11,768 nt of DNA from positions 1-11,768 of the forward strand of contig CAMWUX010000014.1 of NCBI GenBank assembly GCA_947177605.1, written 5' to 3'. This stretch comes from an uncultured Porphyromonadaceae bacterium. Lineage in GTDB: Bacteria > Bacteroidota > Bacteroidia > Bacteroidales > Muribaculaceae. Numbering within the stretch: position 1 is the stretch's first letter; each line of letters begins with the position of its first letter. Below are positions 1 through 5,857 of this stretch, one piece after another. The notes under the pieces were generated by a model. That model ran no database searches, was not told the DNA's origin, and saw only the letters and a program-made list of their open reading frames with translations. Position numbers and translations under genes: made by a program.

Positions 1-290
1 TGGCTATGGACTCCGCTACCTGTATCGGCTGCGGTGCCTGCGTGGCTGCCTGCAAGAATGGTTCCGCTATGCTCTTCGTCAGCGCCAAGGTAAGCCAGTT
101 TGCTCTCCTTCCCCAGGGTCAGGTAGAGCGTGCCCGCCGTGCCCGCGCCATGGTGCGCCGCATGGATGAACTCGGCTTCGGCAACTGCACCAATACCGGT
201 GCGTGTGCCGCCGAATGTCCTAAAAACATCCCGCTGAGCAATATCGCCCGTCTCAACCGCGAATTCGAAAAGGCCAAGTTCGCCGACTAA
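1..290 (+). CDS. frdB: Fumarate reductase / succinate dehydrogenase iron-sulfur subunit, C-terminal part
   Basis: The reading frame is open from the left edge and ends with TAA at 288-290, so only the last ~96 residues are present. Two cysteine clusters are visible: C-x2-C-x2-C-x3-C ([11 protein letters not shown]), the usual [4Fe-4S] ligand set, and C-x5-C-x3-CPK ([14 protein letters not shown]), which in SdhB/FrdB holds the [3Fe-4S] cluster and the last [4Fe-4S] ligand. In this family the subunit carries electrons between the FAD subunit and the quinone-binding membrane anchor of complex II. In Bacteroidales it normally works as fumarate reductase on the route to succinate and propionate. 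The catalytic and membrane subunits would be expected upstream, outside the window. A strong hairpin follows the stop, so this is the last gene of its operon. Whether to call it sdhB or frdB cannot be settled from this fragment. Confidence 0.93.
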   Translation, partial: AMDSATCIGCGACVAACKNGSAMLFVSAKVSQFALLPQGQVERARRARAMVRRMDELGFGNCTNTGACAAECPKNIPLSNIARLNREFEKAKFAD

Positions 291-315
291 TTTACGGCAA
301 GGCTTTTCATCCTAT

Positions 316-363
316 AGGAGGTGTGCAGGCATTGAGCCTGCGCACCTCTTTCGTGTTATTTTT
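316..363 (+). terminator. Rho-independent terminator after frdB
   Basis: A 13-bp stem (318-330 with 336-348, one G-U pair) closes a 5-nt loop ATTGA. Two weaker pairs extend it at the base. It is followed by a T-rich tail (TTTCGTGTTATTTTTC). It lies 25 bp past the frdB stop codon. Confidence 0.8.
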
Positions 364-407
364 CAATAAAAAATCTTCCTCTGCGAATTTTTTTTGAAAA
401 ATGGAGT

Positions 408-415
408 TACTTTTG
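408..415 (+). promoter_or_regulatory. Candidate -7 box for the SIMPL-domain gene
   Basis: TACTTTTG matches the Bacteroidota -7 consensus TAnnTTTG. A start site about 6 nt downstream would give a leader of roughly 40 nt before the ATG at 464. No well-spaced -33 TTG is seen (the nearest TTTG, at 393-396, is too close), so support is the -7 box only. Confidence 0.4.
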
Positions 416-463
416 TGGATGAGTGCGCCTTTGGTGCGACTTGATTGTTTAACTCTAAAAATT

Positions 464-1183
464 ATGACTATGAAGAAGACAGGTGTGTATATGGCGGTGT
501 GCGGACTGCTGGTGGGCGTAGGCCTATGGTTGCTGGGAACGCAGATCAAGGGTGGCCTAAATGGTATTTCTGACAATCAGCGTGTGGTGACTGTGCGCGG
601 TCTGTCGGAGCGCGAAGTGAGGGCCAATAAGGTGACATGGCCTATCGTGAGCAAGGAGGTGGGCAATGACTTGCCATCTATCTATGCTAATGTGGAGAGG
701 ACTAATGATGCTATATTGGCGTTTCTGAAGTCGAACGGGATTCAGGATGCTGAGATCGCGGTGAATGCTCCGCAGGTGATCGATCTGCAGGCTGACCGCT
801 ACAGCAATATGGATCAGCGCTACCGCTACAATGTGACTAATGTGGTGGTGGTGACTTCCTCGCAGGTGGATAAGGTGAATGAGCTTATCCAACGGCAGAC
901 GGAGCTGCTGAAGCAGGGCATCGCTATTGTGGCGGGCGACTATCAGTATCAGACGACCTACGAATATACTGATCTCAATTCGATCAAGCCTGAGATGATT
1001 GCTGACGCTACGACGAATGCGCGCGAGGCGGCGAAGAAGTTTGCCGATGATTCGGACAGTAAACTTGGCAAGATTAAGACGGCTTCGCAAGGGCAGTTTA
1101 CGATCGAGGATCGCGACCAGTATACTCCTTACATCAAGCGCGTGAGGGTGGTTTCCACGATTGTATACTATCTTAAGGATTAA
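464..1183 (+). CDS. SIMPL domain (DUF541/YggE-like) protein, membrane anchored
   Basis: The protein has 239 residues. An N-terminal hydrophobic segment (about residues 7-27, rich in G, L and V) follows Lys4-Lys5 and should act as an uncleaved anchor or signal. The rest fits the SIMPL/DUF541 family: an early VTVRGLSEREV strand, a long first helical segment (SIYANVERTNDAILAFLKSNG), and a C-terminal strand block ending VRVVSTIVYYL. Family members are periplasmic or cell-surface proteins of poorly defined role; E. coli YggE is linked to reduced oxidative stress. I chose ATG 464 because the frame stays open upstream to 401, but that extension would lie across the likely -7 promoter box at 408-415 and would place polar residues before the membrane anchor. 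ATG 470 is an equally possible start. The gene stands alone and ends in a terminator shared with the convergent lipoprotein gene. Confidence 0.85.
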   Translation: MTMKKTGVYMAVCGLLVGVGLWLLGTQIKGGLNGISDNQRVVTVRGLSEREVRANKVTWPIVSKEVGNDLPSIYANVERTNDAILAFLKSNGIQDAEIAVNAPQVIDLQADRYSNMDQRYRYNVTNVVVVTSSQVDKVNELIQRQTELLKQGIAIVAGDYQYQTTYEYTDLNSIKPEMIADATTNAREAAKKFADDSDSKLGKIKTASQGQFTIEDRDQYTPYIKRVRVVSTIVYYLKD

Positions 1184-1186
1184 ATG

Positions 1187-1222
1187 AATCGGCCGTCAGG
1201 GTTGGGATCCGGACGGCCGATT
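1187..1222. terminator. Bidirectional terminator between convergent genes
   Basis: An 11-bp perfect stem (1187-1197 with 1212-1222) has a 14-nt loop. On the plus strand it is followed by TTTGCTTTTA, which suits the SIMPL gene ending at 1183. On the minus strand it is followed by a weaker T-rich stretch, which suits the lipoprotein gene ending at 1249. Confidence 0.75.
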
Positions 1223-1248
1223 TGCTTTTACTCAATCAGTATTTGAAA

Positions 1249-1680
1249 TCAGATTCGCTGGAATGAGAACTCAATATATTCTTCTGAGACGTAATCATGC
1301 CAAGGACGATCATCCTTATAGTAATATGATATCACTAACGTGTTTGAAGTTAGTTGTTTAATGAGTATCTCTTCTCCATCGTCAAAAAAAGAGATAAAGA
1401 GCTCATTGCCGTCAATAGTCCAATCTCCAGATACGATATCTCCGTCCTCGTCAAAGGAACAGGTCCCATTAGTATTAAACTCTAATGTGATTCCGGATAC
1501 TTTTTCATTCCATTGATCAACAACCGCCCCATCTTCTTTCTCCCATCCGGTGCTCCGTACGGCATTCCATTTGCCGATGAGATTAGCCTCTGTAATAGCT
1601 ACCTCATCGTCGTCGCTGCAGGAGGTAAAGGCTATTGCGGGGAGTATGGCCACGAATAGCACTATCAGGTATTTCTTCAT
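1249..1680 (-). CDS. Small lipocalin-like lipoprotein, predicted surface exposed
   Basis: The protein has 143 residues starting at MKKYLIV; an upstream in-frame ATG at 1743 would put a polar extension before the signal peptide and is rejected. A signal peptide (residues 1-20) ends in a lipobox with Cys21 as the likely lipidated residue. The next residues, SDDDE, match the acidic lipoprotein export signal that sends Bacteroidota lipoproteins to the outer leaflet. The mature part (LIGKWNAVRSTGW, later LEFNTNGTCSFDEDG, SGDWTIDGNELFISF, EYIEFSFQR) is a run of beta strands opening with a GKW motif, as in the small Bacteroidota lipocalin-like families. Ligand and role are unknown. Its base composition is visibly more AT-rich than the neighbouring genes, consistent with an accessory gene. 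The upstream region carries an unusual inverted repeat that may control expression. Confidence 0.82.
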   Translation of the reverse strand: MKKYLIVLFVAILPAIAFTSCSDDDEVAITEANLIGKWNAVRSTGWEKEDGAVVDQWNEKVSGITLEFNTNGTCSFDEDGDIVSGDWTIDGNELFISFFDDGEEILIKQLTSNTLVISYYYKDDRPWHDYVSEEYIEFSFQRI

Positions 1681-1711
1681 AATTGTTTGTCGTTCTTTTT
1701 GTGTCAGAGTA

Positions 1712-1799
1712 CCTCTCCGCAGATATACCAAGGTGGTATGCAAATAGTTTTCACATAAATGAGTTCCAAATCATTTTCGGTAGGATGTCTGCGGAGAGG
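1712..1799. repeat. 12-bp inverted repeat flanking 64 bp upstream of the lipoprotein gene
   Basis: CCTCTCCGCAGA (1712-1723) recurs as its exact reverse complement TCTGCGGAGAGG at 1788-1799. Three further pairs (one G-T) extend it inward. A second small repeat, ATACCA-AGG-TGGTAT (1725-1739), overlaps the left arm. The segment lies between the 3' end of the beta-barrel gene (1824) and the lipoprotein start (1680). Neither side has the T-run expected of a terminator. It could be a leader hairpin, a regulator site or a small invertible segment. Confidence 0.6.
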
Positions 1800-1823
1800 A
1801 GATGATTATTGTTGTGATCAGGT

Positions 1824-2546
1824 TTAGAAGCAGTATGAAAGGGTCATCTTGAAGTTGCCGGTATTGATGGCGGGCTTGTAACCGCCCTCGGAGTAGCTGA
1901 AAGCAGAGATGAAGTCGGTGCCGTACTGGAGGCCGAGGTGGATCTTGCTGTACTGAACACCAACACCTACGTGCCAGCCCATCTGGAAGCGATTCCAGGT
2001 ACCATCTTCACCCATTTCGTCCTTATCGAATACACTTACCCAATCGGTGTCATCATCAGATCCATCATTCCAGATATAGCCGTCTTCCAATGCTTCTTTG
2101 AAGCGAGTGGCGAGGTTGAGCTTGAAGTTGAGGCCTACATAGGGGGCAAGGCTGAAGTCATCGGCCAAAGTGAAGCGGTAGACGTAGTTGACGGGAACCT
2201 GAAGATTGAAGTTCTGCACGATTAGTTTGGTGCCTTCTTCGTATCCTTTGCTGCCGAAGTTGAAGTTGACGTTGGCTCCGGTCTCAATAAACATGGGCAG
2301 GGAGTTGCTGAGGCTGAAGCCGTGGATGTAGTTGAGGCCGAAACCGTTGGTGGATATTGTGCCATCGATGATATTCTTGGCATCGGAGTTAGGGGAGAAT
2401 GAGGTGTTGTCGAACGACAGACCGATACGGTTGTAATCAACATTTTCACCAGAAGATTTGCCAAGATCATACTCGGCGGCGCGCTGAGCGAAGCAGAAGC
2501 CGGTAGCGGCAAGTGCAAGAACTGCAAAAACGAAAAGTTTTTTCAT
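1824..2546 (-). CDS. Outer-membrane beta-barrel protein (porin/OmpW-like fold)
   Basis: The protein has 240 residues. A clear signal peptide (MKKLFVFAVLALAATGFCFA, cleavage near Ala20-Gln21) is followed by about 220 residues of alternating aromatic/hydrophobic and polar residues, as in an eight-strand outer-membrane barrel. Strand-like pieces include FGLNYIHGFSL, FIETGANVNFNFG, LQVPVNYVYRFTL, LAPYVGLNFKLNLA, GWHVGVGVQYSKIHLGLQYG and the final FKMTLSYCF. The C-terminal Phe is the usual barrel-assembly signal. Acidic stretches between strands (DGSDDDTDW) would be surface loops. Transported substrate or role cannot be assigned. The gene starts 37 bp after the TolB-like gene in a very AT-rich spacer with no promoter of its own that I can see, so the two are probably cotranscribed. 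The start has no Shine-Dalgarno sequence, which is normal for this phylum. Confidence 0.85.
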   Translation of the reverse strand: MKKLFVFAVLALAATGFCFAQRAAEYDLGKSSGENVDYNRIGLSFDNTSFSPNSDAKNIIDGTISTNGFGLNYIHGFSLSNSLPMFIETGANVNFNFGSKGYEEGTKLIVQNFNLQVPVNYVYRFTLADDFSLAPYVGLNFKLNLATRFKEALEDGYIWNDGSDDDTDWVSVFDKDEMGEDGTWNRFQMGWHVGVGVQYSKIHLGLQYGTDFISAFSYSEGGYKPAINTGNFKMTLSYCF

Positions 2547-2583
2547 TACGGTTTGATTTTTAAGTGGTTAATAAATTATATAA

Positions 2584-3600
2584 TTAAAGGGTGAAATCCA
2601 TTTTCCATACGTTGTATGCTCCATCGGACGATCCACGCTGAGAGATGAAGTAGATGCTCTTGCCGTCGGGTGCCCAGATGCCTGATATGTCGTTGCCGGG
2701 ATGATATGTGAGTTGGGTGAACTGTGTGCCGTCGACTTTTACCACAAACAGGTCGGTGTTGATGTTTTTACCTTTCTCATCCATTGACACGCCAGTGACG
2801 AGAATCCACTGCTTGTCGGGTGACAATCGCGGTGTGGTGAAGCTTCTTCCCGGTTGGGAAAGCAACAGTTCCTCTACGCCGGTCTTTAGGTTTACGCGCC
2901 AGATCTCGCTCTCATACTTGTCGGTATATCGTCCGCAGTAGATCACGTCGTTGTCGCCGGGGATAAGGCACGGTGTCATGCCCCGGGAGTAATTGGAGAA
3001 GAGGTTTTTATTGCGGTCGTAACTCCAGATACTGTAATTGCCGTAGCCTTCTCCGCGGTGAAACAATATGTTGTTACCGTCTTTAGATATTTGCCCTGCG
3101 AAATCATTCTCCATACCGGTAGTGATCTGGCGTACTACGTTGCCTTGCTCTGCTTCAATGAGATAGATGCCGAAGTGTCCGGAACGGTATTCGGTGAAGC
3201 AAAGAGTCTTACCATCAGGGCTCCATGTGAAGTCTGTTACGTTGGTGCGGAAAGTGCGCTGTGTGCTTGCGCCGCCACGGCTTGCATCTTTTACCATTAC
3301 GTTGGATGTGCCGTTTTTCCAATTAAGGTAGGCTATTTTAGTTCCATCGGGCGATATAGCGATGCGCGGGTTGACCCACCAGTCGATCTTCGAGAGATTT
3401 TTCAGCCCGAATAGGCCTTTGGCTTTTGACACAAGGTTTTCGGAGTTCACGCAATCGGCGTCGTCGGTGATACGCTCGAATTTTACACCACCCTCTTCGG
3501 GTACATTGACTACCGAATAGTCGAGTTTCACTCTTTTGGCATCGGCCTGGAATGAAGCGCACAGCGCTACGAGCATTCCTAAGATTAATTTCTTGTTCAT
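2584..3600 (-). CDS. TolB-like six-bladed PD40 beta-propeller, exported
   Basis: The protein has 338 residues from MNKKLILGM; an in-frame ATG 51 bp upstream would bury the signal peptide. The signal peptide is about residues 1-21 (cleavage near QADA-KR). The body holds repeated PD40/WD40-like blade signatures: SPDG at residues 83-86 and 127-130, SKDG at 172-175, SPDK at 260-263 and APDG at 310-313, each followed by a hydrophobic strand and ending in motifs such as SIWSYD, EIWRVNL, LFVVKVDG and NVWKMDF. Six blades can be counted. Such propellers sit in the periplasm and usually bind partner proteins or peptides, as TolB does with Pal. The N-terminal ~70 residues are not part of the propeller and I do not recognise them. 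It lacks the paired TolB N-terminal domain and OmpA partner, so it is not TolB itself. It is upstream of the beta-barrel gene in the same likely operon. Confidence 0.85.
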   Translation of the reverse strand: MNKKLILGMLVALCASFQADAKRVKLDYSVVNVPEEGGVKFERITDDADCVNSENLVSKAKGLFGLKNLSKIDWWVNPRIAISPDGTKIAYLNWKNGTSNVMVKDASRGGASTQRTFRTNVTDFTWSPDGKTLCFTEYRSGHFGIYLIEAEQGNVVRQITTGMENDFAGQISKDGNNILFHRGEGYGNYSIWSYDRNKNLFSNYSRGMTPCLIPGDNDVIYCGRYTDKYESEIWRVNLKTGVEELLLSQPGRSFTTPRLSPDKQWILVTGVSMDEKGKNINTDLFVVKVDGTQFTQLTYHPGNDISGIWAPDGKSIYFISQRGSSDGAYNVWKMDFTL

Positions 3601-3629
3601 ATTGGTTAAAAGGATTGGTTGATATGTGT

Positions 3630-3658
3630 CAAAGCAATTGCGGATCGCCATAATGGCG
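3630..3658 (-). promoter_or_regulatory. Weak promoter and small palindrome upstream of the TolB-like gene
   Basis: On the minus strand TTGCTTTG (3637-3630) differs from the TAnnTTTG -7 consensus at one base and would give a leader of about 25 nt. Just upstream is the perfect palindrome CGCCAT-A-ATGGCG (3646-3658), a possible operator. No -33 TTG is seen at the right distance, so this is tentative. Confidence 0.3.
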
Positions 3659-3705
3659 CCCGACCGTCGACCGAATCCCTTTCCGACGAAGAAGAAAAAA
3701 TTTGT

Positions 3706-4029
3706 TTATTAAATGAAAAAGCGTGAGATCCGTACTTGTTGCCCGTTCCGCTATCAGAGGCTCTGGTATTGCCCTTAGGAGTAGAACGGACAACGCAGAA
3801 GCCTCACGCAGAATATGAACGGATGACAATGGCAAACGCTCACGCGCCTGACATTGCCGAATCGATGCATATCCACATAAGCCATCTACTGTTGCCACAC
3901 TCTTGACTCCTAATGAAATTTACCAGATTTCTGATAGCCAAGAAATGCGCTAAGTAAACGCTTTTCAATATATTATGTCTGCTGACCCTCCCGCTTGGCC
4001 CACGACCGGGCATCTGCAAGTCGGTCTGC
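3706..4029 (-). ncRNA. Unassigned rod-shaped structured RNA, about 320 nt
   Basis: The 3712-3969 stretch is one long imperfect palindrome centred on 3840-3843. On the minus strand it folds into a rod closed by a GUGA (GNRA) tetraloop. Main helices, in plus coordinates: 3825-3839 with 3844-3858; 3811-3817 with 3868-3874; 3801-3809 with 3875-3883; 3789-3799 with 3885-3896 (one bulge); 3775-3782 with 3906-3913 (perfect); 3762-3768 with 3921-3927 (perfect); 3750-3758 with 3930-3938 (perfect); 3717-3723 with 3959-3965 (perfect). In the apical half I count nine G-U pairs on the minus strand, which would be A-C mismatches on the plus strand, and none of the reverse kind. This points to a minus-strand RNA. 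A 5' domain (about 3977-4031) has a further TGC-A-GACC / GGTC-A-GCA stem. Transcription should start near 4029, after the TATCTTTG box, and end near the CGCTTTTT run at 3723-3716. It lacks the hallmarks of RNase P, tmRNA and SRP RNA. A 6S-like regulator is possible but unproven. Confidence 0.72.
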
Positions 4030-4034
4030 AACGG

Positions 4035-4042
4035 CAAAGATA
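4035..4042 (-). promoter_or_regulatory. -7 box of the structured RNA
   Basis: TATCTTTG on the minus strand (4042-4035) is an exact TAnnTTTG match just before the 5' domain of the RNA. No TTG is found about 20 bp upstream, so the -33 element is weak or absent. Confidence 0.55.
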
Positions 4043-4144
4043 CAAAATAATTTTGAAATTGGCCGATTCTTGTATGCCTAAGCTCCTATTGGTGTGTATA
4101 AAAGCTATATTTTCAGGGCGATATTTTTCTGCGATGTAATGTAG

Positions 4145-4190
4145 AGGTGCGTTTTCCTATGATTTGAGTGGTGAAAAAGGTGCGTTTTCC
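4145..4190. repeat. 13-bp direct repeat AGGTGCGTTTTCC, two copies
   Basis: Identical copies lie at 4145-4157 and 4178-4190, 33 bp apart start to start. They sit between the CoA-transferase terminator and the promoter of the structured RNA. The second copy overlaps the T-tail of that terminator. The rest of 4044-4190 is AT-rich and holds no gene that I can support. Confidence 0.55.
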
Positions 4191-4229
4191 GAAAACGAGC
4201 AAGGGGCTGCGCGCTGCGCAACCCCTTGC
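4190..4229 (-). terminator. Terminator of the CoA-transferase gene
   Basis: On the minus strand GCAAGGGGTTGCGC pairs with GCGCAGCCCCTTGC (4229-4216 with 4212-4199) around a 3-nt loop, with one T-G wobble. It is followed by TCGTTTTC. The wobble would be a C-A mismatch on the plus strand, which fits minus-strand use. It lies 26 bp past the stop codon. Confidence 0.82.
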
Positions 4230-4255
4230 GGTATGATGAAGGGATGGGATCGGGT

Positions 4256-5749
4256 TTATTCGTACTGCGACCAATCGACGTTGTGCATGTCGCCGGTAGC
4301 CTTAAAGGCTGTGTGGAAGCCGAGCGATGCCTCGAGGGTGTGGGGTGTCTGGCCACCCTTGCCGAGCTTGAGATAGTCGAGCAGGAGCTGCTTATAGGAT
4401 GGATGAACGCAGTTTTCGATGATCTTATGAGCGCGCTGCACGGGGTCGAGTCCGCGGAGGTCGGCTACGCCCTGATCGGTGATGAGTACGTCGACGGAGT
4501 GCTCGGTGTGGTCGACGTGGGATACCATGGGCACGATGTTGCTTATCAGTCCGCCCTTGGTGATGGAGGGGCAGGAGAAGATGGAGAGGTAGCCGTTGCG
4601 TGTGAAGTCGCCAGAGCCACCGATGCCGTTCATCATACGTGTGCCTACGACGTGTGTGGAGTTGATGTTGCCGAAGATGTCGGCTTCGAGGGCGGTGTTC
4701 ATGGCGATGACGCCGAGTCGGCGGATGATCTCGGGGTTGTTGGAGATCTCTGCGGGGCGGAGCACAATCTTATCGCGGAAGAAGTCGAGATTGGAGAGTA
4801 CTTCGGCTTCGGTCTTGTCGGAGAGGGTGAGTGAGCATGAGCTGCCGAATTTGCACTTGCCGAGCTTCATGAGTTCGATCACGGCATCCTGCATTACTTC
4901 GGTGTACATCTCGAACTGGGGGATTTCGGGGGCGTCGCCGAGGCCGAAGAGTACAGCGTTGGCTACGTTGCCTACACCGGACTGGATGGGGAGGAAGGTC
5001 TTGGGCAGACGGCCGGCGCGCATTTCGCCGATGAGGAATCCGCACACGTTGGCACCGATCTGGAGGGTGGTATCGTCGAGCTCGGTGAAGCCCTTGATGC
5101 CGTCGTAGCTGTCGCTGTGGACTACGCCTACGATCTTCTCGGGATCGAGCTTCACGGTGGGAGCGCCTATGCGGTCGCTGGCCTTGAATACGGGTATCTC
5201 GCGACGGTAGGGGGGATCGAGGGGCATGTAGATGTCGTGGAGGCCGTACATATCGCGGGGGAGCTTGGAGTTGAGCTCAAGGATAATCTTCTTGGCGTGT
5301 TTGGCGTATGTAGGTACGTTGCCTACACCGGTGCCAAGCACTACTTCGCCGTTGTCCATCACGTCGGCTACTTCGAAGATGGCTACATCCATGTCGCCGT
5401 AGAATCCATAGCGGAATTTCTGGGCGAGCTCGGAGAGGTGGAGGTCGAAGTAGTGAGCGTCGTGGGAGTTGATGCGCTTGCGGAGGTCGGGGGTATTCTG
5501 GTAGGGTGTGCGACGGTTGATGGCGTTGGCACGTGCCAGTGCGCCGTCGGCCCAGTTGTTGGTCGAAGCACCGGTGAAGATATTGATCTTATAGTCAATG
5601 CCCTGCTCGTGGAGCTTTTCGGCACGCTCTGCGATGGCGTTGGGCACTACTTTGGGAGAGCCTGAGGCTGTGAAGCCGGAGAAGCCGACGTTGTCGTCGT
5701 GGTTGACGAGCTCGGCTGCTTCCTGGGGTGTGAGAATGGGAAATGCCAT
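4256..5749 (-). CDS. Acetyl-CoA hydrolase/transferase family protein, probably succinate:acetate CoA-transferase
   Basis: The protein has 497 residues, close to the ~500 of the class I succinyl-CoA:acetate CoA-transferase family (AarC, Cat1). The N-terminal half has the VGFSGFTASGSPK turn (residues 21-33) and the FTGAS motif (58-62). The C-terminal half has IQSGVGNVANAVLFGL (255-270), the MYTEVMQD segment whose Glu284 aligns with the catalytic glutamate that carries the CoA thioester, and the strongly conserved VVGTRMMNGIGGSGDF (367-382). Family chemistry is reversible CoA transfer between succinyl-CoA and acetate or a similar short acid, in the cytoplasm. In a succinate/propionate-forming anaerobe it would recycle CoA and link succinate to acetate or propionate. 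The exact acid pair cannot be read from the sequence. The gene is monocistronic, divergent from miaB across a symmetric promoter, and has its own terminator. Confidence 0.9.
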   Translation of the reverse strand: MAFPILTPQEAAELVNHDDNVGFSGFTASGSPKVVPNAIAERAEKLHEQGIDYKINIFTGASTNNWADGALARANAINRRTPYQNTPDLRKRINSHDAHYFDLHLSELAQKFRYGFYGDMDVAIFEVADVMDNGEVVLGTGVGNVPTYAKHAKKIILELNSKLPRDMYGLHDIYMPLDPPYRREIPVFKASDRIGAPTVKLDPEKIVGVVHSDSYDGIKGFTELDDTTLQIGANVCGFLIGEMRAGRLPKTFLPIQSGVGNVANAVLFGLGDAPEIPQFEMYTEVMQDAVIELMKLGKCKFGSSCSLTLSDKTEAEVLSNLDFFRDKIVLRPAEISNNPEIIRRLGVIAMNTALEADIFGNINSTHVVGTRMMNGIGGSGDFTRNGYLSIFSCPSITKGGLISNIVPMVSHVDHTEHSVDVLITDQGVADLRGLDPVQRAHKIIENCVHPSYKQLLLDYLKLGKGGQTPHTLEASLGFHTAFKATGDMHNVDWSQYE

Positions 5750-5773
5750 GGTATGGTTGAAAATGTAGATATG

Positions 5774-5838
5774 TTGGTATATTTTTGGTAGTTTTAGTAA
5801 TTTTGTGCAAAATTACTATTTGTTGCGCATATTTTCAA
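5774..5838. promoter_or_regulatory. Overlapping divergent promoters in a perfect palindrome
   Basis: The arm TAGTAATTTTG (5795-5805) and its exact reverse complement (5808-5818) are separated by TG. Each arm contains a TAATTTTG box that fits TAnnTTTG. The plus box (5798-5805) has TTG at 5774-5776, spacing 21, and would serve miaB. The minus box (5815-5808) has TTG at 5838-5836, spacing 20, and would serve the CoA-transferase. The two -7 boxes sit side by side with 2 bp between them, so polymerase could hardly open both at once. Confidence 0.7.
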
Positions 5839-5857
5839 GAAATGTGCCTTTTTAAGT

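Noticed and set aside
401..463. Longer start (ATG 401) for the SIMPL-domain gene
   Set aside because: It would add 21 residues ahead of the membrane anchor and translate across the likely -7 box at 408-415.
1712..1799. Reading the inverted repeat as a rho-independent terminator of the beta-barrel gene
   Set aside because: The 64-nt spacing is too long for a compact terminator hairpin and no T-run follows either arm.
3869..3877. DnaA-box-like ATATCCACA
   Set aside because: A single near-match without clustered copies or an AT-rich unwinding region is not evidence for an origin. It lies in a paired arm of the structured RNA.
3706..4029. RNase P RNA, tmRNA or SRP RNA as identity of the structured RNA
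   Set aside because: I see no GAGGAAAGTCC-type RNase P core, no tmRNA tag frame or tRNA-like TTCGA/ACCA end, and no SRP apical GGAA loop with its conserved flanking internal loop.
3629..4037. Two minus-strand open frames (3629-3898 and 3840-4037) inside the structured-RNA region
   Set aside because: They overlap each other in different frames, show no domain-like pattern, and their sequence is explained by the palindromic RNA arms.
4226..5665. Long plus-strand open frames opposite the CoA-transferase (4226-4834, 4596-5108, 5117-5665)
   Set aside because: Biased codons of the real minus-strand gene create open antisense frames. The translations are low-complexity (rich in G, V, E and D) and fit no family.
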